A DNA stretch of 64,000 nucleotides, taken from contig NC_079876.1 of the NCBI RefSeq assembly GCF_029227915.1, positions 36,687,828 through 36,751,827 on the forward strand, in the 5' to 3' direction. Below are positions 34,164 to 49,260 of the stretch, piece by piece; within the stretch, counting starts at the first letter, position 1, and each line of letters starts with the position of its first letter. The notes under the pieces were generated by a model, which had not been told where the DNA came from, searched no databases, and saw only the letters and a list, made by a program, of their open reading frames with translations. This DNA is from Hydractinia symbiolongicarpus (taxonomy: Eukaryota; Cnidaria; Hydrozoa; Anthoathecata; Hydractiniidae). The position numbers and the translations under genes are program-made.

Positions 34164-35970
34164 ATTAGACATGATTGTCGGAACTCAGCGATTACACTGG
34201 GCGCTATGGTAGTGCTTCATTGAAAAATTTAGATAAATAATTCATTTTTTCTGTGGGACCAATCCTAGCCGTTATCGCGCGCTGAAGAAATAGCGACAGT
34301 TTCAAAAACTACATCTCATTGACTTTCTAACGGTATCAATCCTCTTCAGTTACAACGGTTGCGTCACATATTCGTACCAACATGTATTTAGCGATATTTT
34401 TTTCATATTAATAGGTTGCATTGCTTTTAACAGTGAAACGATTGTCTGTGGGACTAAATTGAACTGATTATGGAGTGTGACCTTAAAAATGTGAAAGTGA
34501 GACAATTGGACTCCAAGATATAACATTCTTTTTAATCTGACATGATTGTCGGAACTTAGCGATTACACTGGGCGCTGTGGAAGCGCTTTATTTAAAAATT
34601 TAGATAAATAATTTATTTTTTCTGTGGGACCAATCCTAGCCGTTATCGCGCGCTGAAGAAAAAGCGACAGTTTCAAAAACTACATCTCATTGACTTTCTA
34701 ACGGTATCAATCCGTTTGAGTTACAACGGTTTAGTCACATATTCGTACAAACATGTATTTCGTCCTATTTTTCCCGTATTACTAGGTTGTATGGTTTTTA
34801 ACAGTGAAACGATTGACTGTGGGACTTAATTGAACTGATTATGGACTGTGACCTTAAAAATGTTATAAGTGAGACAAGTGGACTCCAAGAAACAAAATTT
34901 TTTTTTTAATTTGACATGATTGCTAGAACTCAGCGATTACACTGGCCGCTGTGGTAGCGCTTCATTTAAGAATTTAGATAAAAAAGTCATTTTTTACTGT
35001 AGAACAAATCCTAGCCGTTATCGCGCGCTGAAGAAATAGCGACAGTTTCAAAAACTACATTTCATTGACTTTCTAACAGTATCAATTCGTTTGGGTTACA
35101 ACGGTTGAGTCACATTTTCGTACCAACATGTATTTCCTGATATTTTTCCGGTATTACTAGGTTTTATGGCTTTTAACGGTGAAACAATTAACTGTGGGAC
35201 TAAAATGGACTGATTTTGGACTGTGACCTTATAAATGGTATAAGTGAGACAAGTGGACTCCATGAAATAACATTCTTTTTAATTAGACATGATTGTCGGA
35301 ACTCAGCGATTACACTGGGCGCTATGGTAGTGCTTCATTGAAAAATTTAGATAAATAATTCATTTTTTCTGTGGGACCAATCCTAGCCGTTATCGCGCGC
35401 TGAAGAAATAGCGACAGTTTCAAAAACTACATCTCATTGACTTTCTAACGGTATCAATCCTCTTCAGTTACAACGGTTGCGTCACATATTCGTACCAACA
35501 TGTATTTAGCGATATTTTTTTCATATTAATAGGTTGCATTGCTTTTAACAGTGAAACGATTGTCTGTGGGACTAAATTGAACTGATTATGGAGTGTGACC
35601 TTAAAAATGTGAAAGTGAGACAATTGGACTCCAAGATATAACATTCTTTTTAATCTGACATGATTGTCGGAACTTAGCGATTACACTGGGCGCTGTGGAA
35701 GCGCTTTATTTAAAAATTTAGATAAATAATTTATTTTTTCTGTGGGACCAATCCTAGCCGTTATCGCGCGCTGAAGAAAAAGCGACAGTTTCAAAAACTA
35801 CATCTCATTGACTTTCTAACGGTATCAATCCGTTTGAGTTACAACGGTTTAGTCACATATTCGTACCAACATGTATTTCGTCCTATTTTTCCCGTATTAC
35901 TAGGTTGTATGGTTTTTAACAGTGAAACGATTGACTGTGGGACTTAATTGAACTGATTATGGACTGTGAC
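34164..35970. repeat. Duplicated block, 1118-bp offset (three monomers)
   Basis: 34164-34852 matches 35282-35970, marked by the variant ATTAGACATGATTGTCGG at 34164 and 35282. Beyond about 35970 the second copy changes to the subtype reading TTATAAACGTTAAAG. Confidence 0.8.
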
Positions 35971-37734
35971 CTTATAAACGTTAAAGAAAGACTATTGGAC
36001 TCCAAGAAATAACAGTCTTCTTAATTTGACATGATTGCCGGAACTCAGCGATTACACTGGGCGCTGTGGTAGCGCTTTAGTTAAGAATTTAGATAAATAA
36101 GTCAATTTTTACTGTGGAACAAATCCTAGCCGTTATCGCGCGCTGAAGAAATAGCGACAGTTTCAAAAACTACATCTCATTGACTTTCTAACGGTATCAA
36201 TCCGCTTCAGTTACAACGGTTGCGTCACATATTCGTACCAACATGTATTTAGCGATATTTTTCTCATATTACTAAGTTGTATGGCTTTTAACAGTGAAAC
36301 AATTGACTGTGGGACTTAATTGAACTGATTATGGACTGTGACCTTATAAATGTTAAAGAAAGACTATTGGACTCCAAGAAATAACAGTCTTCTTAATTTG
36401 ACATGATTGCCGGAACTCAGCGATTACACTGGGCGCTGTGGTAGCGCTTCAGTTAAGAATTTAGATAAATAAGTCATTTTTTACTGTGGGACCAATCCTA
36501 GCCGTTATCGCGCGCTGAAGAAATAGCGACAGTTTCAAAAACTACATTTCCATAACATTCTAACGGTATCAATCCGCTTCAGTTACAGCGGTTGAGTCAC
36601 ATATTCGTACCAACATGTATTTAGCGATATTTTTCTCATATTAATAGGTTGCATTGCTTTTAACAGTGAAACGATTGTCTGTGGGACTAAATTGAACTGA
36701 TTTTAGTCTGTGGCCTTATAAATGGTATAAGTGAGACAAGTGGACTACATGAAATAACATTCTTTTTAATTTGACATTATTGTTGGAACTAAGCGATTAC
36801 ACTGGGCGCTGTGGAAGCGCTTCATTTAAAAATTTAGATAAATAATTTATTTTTTCTGTGGGACCAATCCTAGGCGTTATCGCGCGCCGAAGAAATTGCT
36901 ACAGTTTCAAAAACTATATCTCATTGACTTTCTAACTGTATCAATCCGTTTGAGTTACAACGGTTTAGTCACATATTCGTACCAACATGAATTTCGTCCT
37001 ATTTTTCCCGTATTACTAGGTTGTATGGTTTTTAACAGTGAAACGATTGACTGTGGGACTTAATTGAACTGATTATGGACTGTGACCTTAAAAATGTTAT
37101 AAGTGAGACAAGTGGACTCCAAGAAACAACATTTTTTTTAATTTGACATGATTGCTGGAACTCAGCGATTACACTGGGCGCTGTGGTAGCGCTTCATTAA
37201 AGAATTTAGATGAAAAAGTCATTTTTTACTGTGGAACAAATCCTAGCCGTTATCGCGCGCTGAAGAAATAGCGACAGTTTTAAAAACTACATCTCATTGA
37301 CTTTCTAACGGTATCAATCCGCTTCAGTTACAACGGTTGCGTCACATATTCATACCAACATATATTTAGCGATATTTTTCTCATATTAATAAGTTGTATG
37401 GCTTTTAACAGTGAAACAATTGACTGTGGGACTTAATTGAACTGATTATGGACTGTGACCTTATAAATGTTAAAGAAAGACTATTGGACTCCAAGAAATA
37501 ACAGTCTTCTTAATTTGACTTGATTGCCGGAACTCAGCGATTACACTGGGCGCTGTGGTAGCGCTTTAGTTAAGAATTTAGATAAATAATTCATTTTTTA
37601 CTGTGGGACCAATCCTAGCCGTTATCGCGCGCTGAAGAAATAGCGACAGTTTGAAAAACTACATTTCATTGACTTTCTAACAGTATCAATCCGTTTGAGT
37701 TACAACGGTTGAGTCACATATTCGTACCAACATG

Positions 37735-40700
37735 TATTTCGGCCTATTTTTCCCGTATTGCTAGGTTGTATTGCTTTTAACAGTGAAACGATTGACTGTG
37801 GGACTTAATTGAACTAAATTTGGAATGTGACCTGATAAATGTGATGAATGAGACAAATGGAGTCCATGAAAGAACATTCTTCTTTATTTGACATGATTGC
37901 CGGAACTCAGCGATTACACTGGGCGCTGTGGTAACGCTTTATTTAAAAATTTAGGTAAATAACTCATTCTTTACTGTGGGACCAATCCTAGCCGTTATCG
38001 CGCGCTGAAGAAATAGCGACAGTTTCAAAAATTACATTTCATTGACTTTCTAACGGTATCAATCCTCTTCAGTTACAACGGTTGCGTCACATATTCGTAC
38101 CAACATGTATTTCGTCCTATTTTTCCGGTATTACTAGGTTGTATGGCTTTTAACAGTGAAACGATTAACTGTGGGACTTAATTGAACTGATTAAGGACTG
38201 TGACATTATAAATGTGAAAGTGAGACAATTGGACCCCAAGAAATAACATTCTTCTTAATTTGACATGATTGCCGAAACTCAGCGATTACACTAGGCGTGG
38301 TGGTAGCGCTTCAATTAAAAATTAGGATAAAAAGTCATTTTTTACTGTGGGACCAATCCTAGCCGAAATCGCGCGCTGAAGAAATAACGACAGTTTCAAA
38401 AACTACATTTCAATAACAATCTAACGGTATCAATCCGCTTCAGTTACAGCGGTTGAGTCACATATTCGTACCAACATGTATTTTCTGATATTTTTCCGGT
38501 ATTACTAGGTTGTATGGCTTCTAACAGTGAAACGATTGACTATGGGAATAAATTGAACTGATCTTGGACTGTGACCTTATAAATGTTATAAAAGAGACAA
38601 GTGGACTCCAAGAAATAACATTCTTTTTAATTTGACATGATTGCCGGAACTCAGCGATTACACTGGGCGCTGTGGTAGCGCTTCAATTAAAAATTAAGAC
38701 AAAAAAGCCATTTTTTACTGTGGGACCAATCCTAGCCGTTAGCGCACGCTGAAGAAATAGCGACAGTTTCATTTCATTGACTTTCTAACATTATTAATCC
38801 GTTTGAGTTTCAACAGTTGAGTCACATATTCGTACCAACATGTTTTTCGTGATATTTTTCCGGTATTACTAGGTTGTATGGCTTTTAACAGTGAAACAAT
38901 TGACTGTGGGACTTAATTGAACTGATTATGGACTGTGACCTTATAAATGTTAAAGAAAGACTATTGGACTCCAAGAAATAACAGTCTTCTTAATTTGACA
39001 TGATTGCCGGAACTCAGCGATTACACTGGGCGCTGTGGTAGCGCTTTAGTTAAGAATTTAGATAAATAAGTCATTTTTTATTGTGGGACCAATCCTAGCC
39101 GTTATCGTGCGCTGAAGAAATAGCGATAGTTTCAAAAACTACATTTCATTGACTTTCTAACAGTATCAATCCGTTTGAGTTACAACGGTTGAGTCACATA
39201 TTCGTACCAACATGTATTTCGGCCTATTTTTCCCGTATTGCTAGGTTGTATTGCTTTTAACAGTGAAACGATTGACTGTGGGACTTAATTGAACTAAATT
39301 TGGACTGTGACCTGATAAATGTGATGAATGAGACATATGGAGTCCAAGAAAGAACATTCTTCTTAATTTGACATGATTGCCGGAACTCAGCGATTACACT
39401 GGGCGCTGTGGTAACGCTTTATTTAAAAATTTAGGTAAATAAGTCATTCTTTACTGTGGGACCAATTCTAGCCGTTATCGCGCGCTGAAGAAATTGCGAC
39501 AGTTTCAAAAATTACATTTCATTGACTTTCTAACGGTATCAATCCTCTTCAGTTACAACGGTTGCGTCACATACTCGTACCAACATGTATTTCGTCCTAT
39601 TTTTCCGGTATTACTAGGTTGTATGGCTTTTAACAGTGAAACGATCAACTGTGGGACTTAATTGAACTGATTATGGACTGTGACCTTAAAAATGTTATAA
39701 GTGAGACAAGTGGACTCCAAGAAACAACATTTTTTTTAATTTGACATGATTGCTGGAACTCAGCGATTACACTGGGCGCTGTGGTAGCGCTTCATTAAAG
39801 AATTTAGATGAAAAAGTCATTTTTTACTGTGGAACAAATCCTAGCCGTTATCGCGCGCTGAAGAAATAGCGACAGTTTCAAAAACTACATCTCATTGACT
39901 TTCTAACGGTATCAATCCGCTTCAGTTACAACGGTTGCGTCACATATTCGTACCAACATGTATTTCGGCCTATTTTTCCCGTATTGCTAGGTTGTATTGC
40001 TTTTAACAGTGAAACGATTGACTGTGGGACTTAATTGAACTAAATTTGGACTGTGACCTGATAAATGTGATGAATGAGACAAATGGAGTCCAAGAAAGAA
40101 CATTCTTCTTTATTTGACATGATTGCCGGAACTCAGCGATTACACTGGGCGCTGTGGTAACGCTTTATTTAAAAATTTAGGTAAATAACTCATTCTTTAC
40201 TGTGGGACCAATCCTAGCCGTTATCGCGCGCTGAAGAAATAGCGACAGTTTCAAAAATTACATTTCATTGACTTTCTAACGGTATCAATCCTCTTCAGTT
40301 ACAACGGTTGCGTCACATATTCGTACCAACATGTATTTCGTCCTATTTTTCCGGTATTACTAGGTTGTATGGCTTTTAACAGTGAAACGATTAACTGTGG
40401 GACTTAATTGAACTGATTAAGGACTGTGACATTATAAATGTGAAAGTGAGACAATTGGACCCCAAGAAATAACATTCTTCTTAATTTGACATGATTGCCG
40501 AAACTCAGCGATTACACTGGGTGCTGTGGTAGCGCTTCAATTAAAAATTAGGATAAAAAGTCATTTTTTACTGTGGGACCAATCCTAGCCGAAATCGCGC
40601 GCTGAAGAAATAACGACAGTTTCAAAAACTACATTTCAATAACATTCTAACGGTATCAATCCGCTTCAGTTACAGCGGTTGAGTCACATATTCGTACCAA

Positions 40701-41610
40701 CATGTATTTTCTGATATTTTTCCGGTATTACTAGGTTGTATGGCTTCTAACAGTGAAACGATTGACTATGGGAATAAATTGAACTGATCTTGGACTGTGA
40801 CCTTATAAATGTTATAAAAGAGACAAGTGGACTCCAAGAAATAACATTCTTTTCAATTTGACATGATTGCCGGAACTCAGCGATTACACTGGGCGCTGTG
40901 GTAGCGCTTCAATTAAAAATTAAGACAAAAAAGCCATTTTTTACTGTGGGACCAATCCTAGCCGTTAGCGCACGCTGAAGAAATAGCGACAGTTTCATTT
41001 CATTGACTTTCTAACATTATTAATCCGTTTGAGTTACAACAGTTGAGTCACATATTCGTACCAACATGTTTTTCGTGATATTTTTCCGGTATTACTAGGT
41101 TGTATGGCTTTTAACAGTGAAACAATTGACTGTGGGACTTAATTGAACTGATTATGGACTGTGACCTTATAAATGTTAAAGAAAGACTATTGGACTCCAA
41201 GAAATAACAGTCTTCTTAATTTGACATGATTGCCGGAACTCAACGATTACACTGGGCGCTGTGGTAGCGCTTTAGTTAAGAATTTAGATAAATAAGTCAT
41301 TTTTTATTGTGGGACCAATCCTAGCCGTTATCGTGCGCTGAAGAAATAGCGATAGTTTCAAAAACTACATTTCATTGACTTTCTAACAGTATCAATCCGT
41401 TTGAGTTACAACGGTTGAGTCACATATTCGTACCAACATGTATTTCGGCCTATTTTTCCCGTATTGCTAGGTTGTATTGCTTTTAACAGTGAAACGATTG
41501 ACTGTGGGACTTAATTGAACTAAATTTGGACTGTGACCTGATAAATGTGATGAATGAGACAAAGGGAGTCCAAGAAAGAACATTCTTCTTAATTTGACAT
41601 GATTGCCGAA
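37735..41610. repeat. Hexameric higher-order repeat, 2226-bp offset
   Basis: About 1.65 kb from 37735 recurs from 39961. Text found exactly 2226 bp apart includes TATTTCGGCCTATTTTTCCC (37735 and 39961; also 39215 and 41441), AACTCATTC (37961 and 40187) and GATCTTGGACTG (38561 and 40787). The unit is slightly under six full monomers because it includes a 9-bp-deleted subtype. Confidence 0.88.
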
Positions 41611-43001
41611 ACTCAGCGATTACACTGGGCGTGGTGGTAGCGCTTCAATTAAAAATTAGGATAAAAAGTCATTTTTTACTGTGGGACCAATCCTAGCCGA
41701 AATCGCGCGCTGAAGAAATAACGACAGTTTCAAAAACTACATTTCAATAACATTCTAACGGTATCAATCCGCTTCAGTTACAGCGGTTGAGTCACATATT
41801 CGTACCAACATGTATTTTCTGATATTTTTCCGGTATTACTAGGTTGTATGGCTTCTAACAGTGAAACGATTGACTATGGGAATAAATTGAACTGATTTTG
41901 GACTGTGACCTTATAAATGTTATAAAAGAGACAAGTGGACTCCAAGAAATAACATTCTTTTTAATTTGACATGATTGCCGGAACTCAGCGATTAGACTGG
42001 GCGCTGTGGTAGCGCTTCAATTAAAAATTAAGATAAAAAAGTCATTTTTTGCTGTGGGACCAATCCTAGCCATTAGCGCGCGCTGAATTAATAGATACAG
42101 TTTCAAATACTACATTTCACTGATTTTCTAACGGTGTCAGTCCGTTTGAGTTTCAACGGTTGGGTCACATATTCGACCAACATGTATTTCGTCCTATTTT
42201 TCCCGTATTACTAGGTTGTATGGTTTTTAACAGTGAAACGATTGACTGTGGGACTAAATTGAACTGATTATGGACTGTGACCTTAAAAATGTTATAAGTG
42301 AGACAAGTGAACTCCAAGAAACAACATTTTTTTTAATTTGACATGATTGCTGGAACTCAGCGATTACACTGGGCGCTGTGGTAGCGCTTCATTAAAGAAT
42401 TTAGATGAAAAAGTCATTTTTTACTGTGGAACAAATCCTAGCCGTTATCGCGCGCTGAAGAAATAGCGAGAGTTTCAAAAACTACATCTCATTGACTTTC
42501 TCACGGTATCAATCCGCTTCAGTTACAACGGTTGCGTCACATATTCGTACCAACATGTATTTAGCGATATTTTTCTCATATTACTAAGTTGTATGGCTTT
42601 TAACAGTGAAACAATTGACTGTGGGACTTAATTGAACTGATTATGGACTGTGACCTTATAAATGTTAAAGAAAGACTATTGGACTCCAAGAAATAACAGT
42701 CTTCTTAATTTGACATGATTGCCGGAACTCAGCGATTACACTGGGCGCTGTGGTAGCGCTTCAGTTAAGAATTTAGATAAATAAGTCATTTTTTACTGTG
42801 GGACCAATCCTAGCCGTTATCGCGCGCTGAAGAAATAGCGACAGTTTCAAAAACTACATTTCCATAACATTCTAACGGTATCAATCCGCTTCAGTTACAG
42901 CGGTTGAGTCACATATTCGTACCAACATGTATTTTCTGATATTTTTCCGGTATTACTAGGTTGTATGGCTTCTAACAGTGAAACGATTGACTATGGGAAT
43001 A

Positions 43002-45198
43002 AATTGAGCTGATTTTGGACTGTGACCTTATAAATGTTATAAAAGAGACAAGTGGACTCCAAGAAATAACATTCTTCTTAATTTGACATGATTGCCGGAA
43101 CTCAGCGATTACAATGGGCGCTGTGGTAACGCTTCATTTAAAAATTTAGGTAAATAAGTCATTTTTACTGTGGGACCAATCCTAGCCGTTATCGCGCGCC
43201 GAAGAAATAGCGACAGTTTCAAAAATTACATTTCATTGACTTTCTAACGGTATCAATCCTCTTCAGTTACAACGGTTGCGTCACATATTCGTACCAACAT
43301 GTATTTCGTCCTATTTTTCCGGTATTACTAGGTTGTATACCTTTTAACAGTGAAACGATTAACTGTGGGACTTAATTGAACTGATTAAGGACTGTGACAT
43401 TATAAATGTGAAAGTGAGACAATTGGACCCCAAGAAATAACATTCTTCTTAATTTGACATGATTGCCGAAACTCAGCGATTACACTGGGCGTTGTGGTAG
43501 CGCTTCAATTAAAAATTAGGATAAAAAGTCATTTTTTACTGTGGGACCAATCCTAGCCGAAATCGCGCGCTGAAGAAATAACGACAGTTTCAAAAACTAC
43601 ATTTCATTGTCTTTCTAACAGTATCAATCCGTTTGAGTTACAACGGTTGAGTCACATATTCGTACCAACATGTATTTTGTGATATTTTTCCGGTATTACT
43701 AGGTTGTATGGCTTCTAACAGTGAAACGATTGACTATGGGAATAAATTGAACTGATTTTGGACTGTGACATTATAAATGTTATAAAAGAGACAAGTGGAC
43801 TCCAAGAAATAACATTCTTTTTAATTTGACATGATTGCCGGAACTCAGCGATTACACAGGGCGCTGTGGTAGCGCTTCAATTAAAAATTAAGACAAAAAG
43901 CCATTTTTTACTGTGGGACCAATCCTAGCCGTTAGCGCACGCTGAAGAAATAGCGACAGTTTCATTTCATTGACTTTCTAACATTATAAATCCGTTTGAG
44001 TTACAACAGTAGAGTCACATATTCGTACCAACATGTTTTTCGTGATATTTTTCCGGTATTACTAGGTAGTATGGCTTTTAACAGTGAAACGATTGACTGT
44101 GGGACTTAATTGAGCTGATTTTGGACTGTGACCTTATAAATGTTATAAAAGAGACAAGTGGACTCCAAGAAATAACATTCTTCTTAATTTGACATGATTG
44201 CCGGAACTCAGCGATTACAATGGGCGCTGTGGTAACGCTTCATTTAAAAATTTAGGTAAATAAGTCATTCTTTACTGTGGGACCAATCCTAGCCGTTATT
44301 GCGCCGAAGAAATAGCGACAGTTTCAAAAATTACATTTCATTGACTTTCTAACGGTATCAATCCTCTTCAGTTACAACGGTTGCGTCACATATTCGTACC
44401 AACATGTATTTCGTCCTATTTTTCCGGTATTACTAGGTTGTATACCTTTTAACAGTGAAACGATTAACTGTGGGACTTAATTGAACTGATTAAGGACTGT
44501 GACATTATAAATGTGAAAGTGAGACAATTGGACCCCAAGAAATAACATTCTTCTTAATTTGACATGATTGCCGAAACTCAGCGATTACACTGGGCGTTGT
44601 GGTAGCGCTTCAATTAAAAATTAGGATAAAAAGTCATTTTTTACTGTGGGACCAATCCTAGCCGAAATCGCGCGCTGAAGAAATAACGACAGTTTCAAAA
44701 ACTACATTTCATTGTCTTTCTAACAGTATCAATCCGTTTGAGTTACAACGGTTGAGTCACATATTCGTACCAACATGTATTTTGTGATATTTTTCCGGTA
44801 TTACTAGGTTGTATGGCTTCTAACAGTGAAACGATTGACTATGGGAATAAATTGAACTGATTTTGGACTGTGACATTATAAATGTTATAAAAGAGACAAG
44901 TGGACTCCAAGAAATAACATTCTTTTTAATTTGACATGATTGCCGGAACTCAGCGATTACACAGGGCGCTGTGGTAGCGCTTCAATTAAAAATTAAGACA
45001 AAAAGCCATTTTTTACTGTGGGACCAATCCTAGCCGTTAGCGCACGCTGAAGAAATAGCGACAGTTTCATTTCATTGACTTTCTAACATTATAAATCCGT
45101 TTGAGTTACAACAGTAGAGTCACATATTCGTACCAACATGTTTTTCGTGATATTTTTCCGGTATTACTAGGTAGTATGGCTTTTAACAGTGAAACAAT
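43002..45198. repeat. Trimeric higher-order repeat, two copies of about 1105 bp
   Basis: Units starting near 43002 and 44108 share GAGCTGATTTTGG (43006 and 44112), ACAATGGGCGC (43111 and 44217), GGTTGTATACC (43331 and 44436), ACAGTAGAGTCAC and CTAGGTAGTATGG. Each contains one 9-bp-deleted monomer. Small indels (TTATTGCGCCG in the second unit) show some divergence after duplication. Confidence 0.88.
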
Positions 45199-46734
45199 TG
45201 ACTGTCGGGCTAAATTGAACTGATTTTGGACTGTGACCTTATAAGTGTTAAAGTGAGAAATTTGGACTCCAAGAAATAACATTCTTCCTAATTTGACATG
45301 ATTGCCGAAACTCAGCGATTACACTGGGTGCTGTGGTAGCGCTTCATTTAAAAATTTAGATTTATAAGTCATTTTTTACTGTGAAACCATTCCTAGCCGT
45401 TATCGCGCGCTGAAGAAACAGCGACAGTTTCAAAAACTACATTTCATTGTCTTTCTAACAGTATCAATCCGTTTGAGTTACAACGGTTGAGTCACATATT
45501 CGTACCAACATGTATTTCGTCCTATTTTTCCGGTATTACTAGGTTGTATGGCTTTTAACAGTGAAACGATTGACTGTGGGACTAAATTGAACTGATTTTG
45601 GACTGTGACCTTATAAATGGTATGAGTGGGACAAGTGGACTCCAAGAAATAACATTCTTCGTAATTTGACATTATTGCTGGAACTCAGCGATTACACTGG
45701 GCGCTGTGGTAACGCTTCATTTAAGAATTTAGATAATTAAGTCATTCTTTACTGTGGGACCAATCCTAGCCGTTATCGCGCACTGAAAAAATAGCGACAA
45801 TTTTAAAAAACAACATTTCATTGTCTTTCTAACAGTATCAATCTGTTTGAGTTACAACGGTTGAGTCACATATTCGTACCAACATGTATTTCGTCCTATT
45901 TTTCCGGTATTACTAGGTTGTATGGCTTTTAACAGTGAAACGATTAACTGTGGGACTTAATTGAACTGATTAAGGACTGTGACATTATAAATGTGAAAGT
46001 GAGACAATTGGACCCCAAGAAATAACATTCTTCCTAATTTGACATGATTGCCGAAACTCAGCAATTAGACTGGGCGTGGTGGTAGCGCTTCAATTAAAAA
46101 TTAGGATAAAAAGTCATTTTTTACTGTGGGACCAATCCTAGCCGAAATCACGCGCTGCAGAAATAACGACAGTTTCAAAAACTACATTTCAATAACATTC
46201 TAACGGTATCAATCCGCTTCAGTTACAGTGGTTGAGTCACATATTCGTACCAACATGTATTTTCTGATATTTTTCCGGTATTACTAGGTTGTATGGCTTC
46301 TAACAGTGAAACGATTGACTATGGGAATAAATTGAACTGATTTTGGACTGTGACCTTATAAATGTTATAAAAGAGACAAGTGGACTCCAAGAAATAACAT
46401 TCTTTTTAATTTGACATGATTGCCGGAACTCAGCGATTACACTGGGCGCTGTGGTAGCGCTTCAAATAAAAATTAAGACAAAAAAGCCATTTTTTACTGT
46501 GGGACCAATCCTAGCCGTTAGCGCACGCTGAAGAAATAGCGACAGTTTCATTTCATTGACTTTCTAACATTATTAATCCGTTTGAGTTACAACAGTTGAG
46601 TCACATATTCGTACCAACATGTTTTTCGTGATATTTTTCCGGTATTACTAGGTTGTATGGTTTTTAACAGTGAAACGATTGACTGTGGGACTTAATTGAA
46701 CTGATTATGGACTGTGACCTTATAAATGTTAAAG

Positions 46735-48222
46735 TGAGAAAATAGGACTCCAAGAAATAAAATTCTTCCTAATTTGACATGATTGCCGAAACTCAGCGAT
46801 TACACTGGGTGCTGTGGTAGCGCTTCATTTAAAAATTTAGATTTATAAGTCATTTTTTATTGTGAAACCATTCCTAGCCGTTATCGCGCGCTGAAGAAAC
46901 AGCGACAGTTTCAAAAACTACATTTCATTGTCTTTCTAACAGTATCAATCCGTTTGAGTTACAACGGTTGAGTCACATATTCGTACCAACATGTATTTCG
47001 TCCTATTTTTCCGGTATTACTAGGTTGTATGGCTTTTAACAGTGAAACGATTGACTGTGGGACTAAATTGAACTGATTTTGGACTGTGACCTTATAAATG
47101 GTATGAGTGGGACAAGTGGACTCCAAGAAATAACATTCTTTGTAATTTGACATGATTGCCGGAACTCAGCGATTACACTGGGCGCTGTGGTAACGCTTCA
47201 TTTAAGAATTTAGATAAATAAGTCATTCTTTACTGTGGGACCAATCCTAGCCGTTAGCGCGCGCTGAATTAATAGATACAGTTTCAGATACTACATTTCA
47301 CTGATTTTCTAATGGTGTCAGTCCGTTTGAGTTTCAACGGTTGGGTCACATATTCGACCAACATGTATATAGCGATATTTATCTGATATTACTAAGTTGC
47401 ATCGCTTTTAACAGTGAAACAATTGACTGTCGGGCTAAATTGAACTGATTTTGGACTGTGACCTTATAAGTGTTAAAGTGAGAAATTTGGACTCCAAGAA
47501 ATAACATTCTTCCTAATTTGACATGATTGCCGAAACTCAGCGATTACACTGGGTGCTGTGGTAGCGCTTCATTTAAAAATTTAGATTTATAAGTCATTTT
47601 TTACTGTGAAACCATTCCTAGCCGTTATCGCGCGCTGAAGAAACAGCGACAGTTTCAAAAACTACATTTCATTGTCTTTCTAACAGTATCAATCCGTTTG
47701 AGTTACAACGGTTGAGTCACATATTCGTACCAACATGTATTTCGTCCTATTTTTCCGGTATTACTAGGTTGTATGGCTTTTAACAGTGAAACGATTGACT
47801 GTGGGACTAAATTGAACTGATTTTGGACTGTGACCTTATAAATGGTATGAGTGGGACAAGTGGACTCCAAGAAATAACATTCTTTGTAATTTGACATGAT
47901 TGCCGGAACTCAGCGATTACACTGGGCGCTGTGGTAACGCTTCATTTAAGAATTTAGATAAATAAGTCATTCTTTACTGTGGGACCAATCCTAGCCGTTA
48001 GCGCGCGCTGAATTAATAGATACAGTTTCAGATACTACATTTCACTGATTTTCTAATGGTGTCAGTCCGTTTGAGTTTCAACGGTTGGGTCACATATTCG
48101 ACCAACATGTATATAGCGATATTTATCTGATATTACTAAGTTGCATCGCTTTTAACAGTGAAACAATTGACTGTCGGGCTAAATTGAACTGATTTTGGAC
48201 TGTGACCTTATAAGTGTTATAA
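46735..48222. repeat. Dimeric higher-order repeat, two copies of 744 bp
   Basis: Two consecutive near-identical dimers; each pairs a CATGTATTTCGTCC monomer with a CATGTATATAGCG monomer. The identical reverse-strand open frames at 46959-47153 and 47703-47897 are 744 bp apart. Confidence 0.85.
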
Positions 48223-49260
48223 GTGAAACAAGTGGACTCCAAGAAATAACATTCTTCTTAATTTGATATGATTGCCGGAACTTAGCGATTACACTGGGCG
48301 CTGTGGTAGCGCTTCATTTAAAAATTTAGATTAATAAGTCATTTTTTACTGTGGAACCATTCCTAGCCGTTATTGCGCGCTGAAGAAAAAGCGACAGTTT
48401 CAAAAACTACATTTCATTGACATTCTAACGGTATCAATCCGCTTCAGTTACAACGGTTGCGTCACATATTCGTACCAACTTGTATTTAGCAATATTTTTC
48501 TCCTATTGATAGGTTGCATCGCTTTTAACAGTGAAACGATTGACTGTGGGACTAAATTGAACTGATTTTGGACTGTGACCTTATAAATGGTATAAGTGAG
48601 ACAAGTGGACTCCAAGAAATAACATTCTTCGTAATTTGACATTATTGCTGGAACTCAGCGATTACACTGGGCGCTGTGGTAACGCTTCATTTAAGAATTT
48701 AGATAATTAAGTCATTCTTTACTGTGGGACCAATCCTAGCCGTTATCGCGCACTGAAAAAATAGCGACAATTTTAAAAAACAACATTTCATTGTCTTTCT
48801 AACAGTATCAATCTGTTTGAGTTACAACGGTTGAGTCACATATTCGTACCAACATGTATTTCGTCCTATTTTTCCGGTATTACTAGGTTGTATGGCTTTT
48901 AACAGTGAAACGATTAACTGTGGGACTTAATTGAACTGATTAAGGACTGTGACATTATAAATGTGAAAGTGAGACAATTGGACCCCAAGAAATAACATTC
49001 TTCCTAATTTGACATGATTGCCGAAACTCAGCAATTAGACTGGGCGTGGTGGTAGCGCTTCAATTAAAAATTAGGATAAAAAGTCATTTTTTACTGTGGG
49101 ACCAATCCTAGCCGAAATCACGCGCTGCAGAAATAACGACAGTTTCAAAAACTACATTTCAATAACATTCTAACGGTATCAATCCGCTTCAGTTACAGCG
49201 GTTGAGTCACATATTCGTACCAACATGTATTTTCTGATATTTTTCCGGTATTACTAGGTT

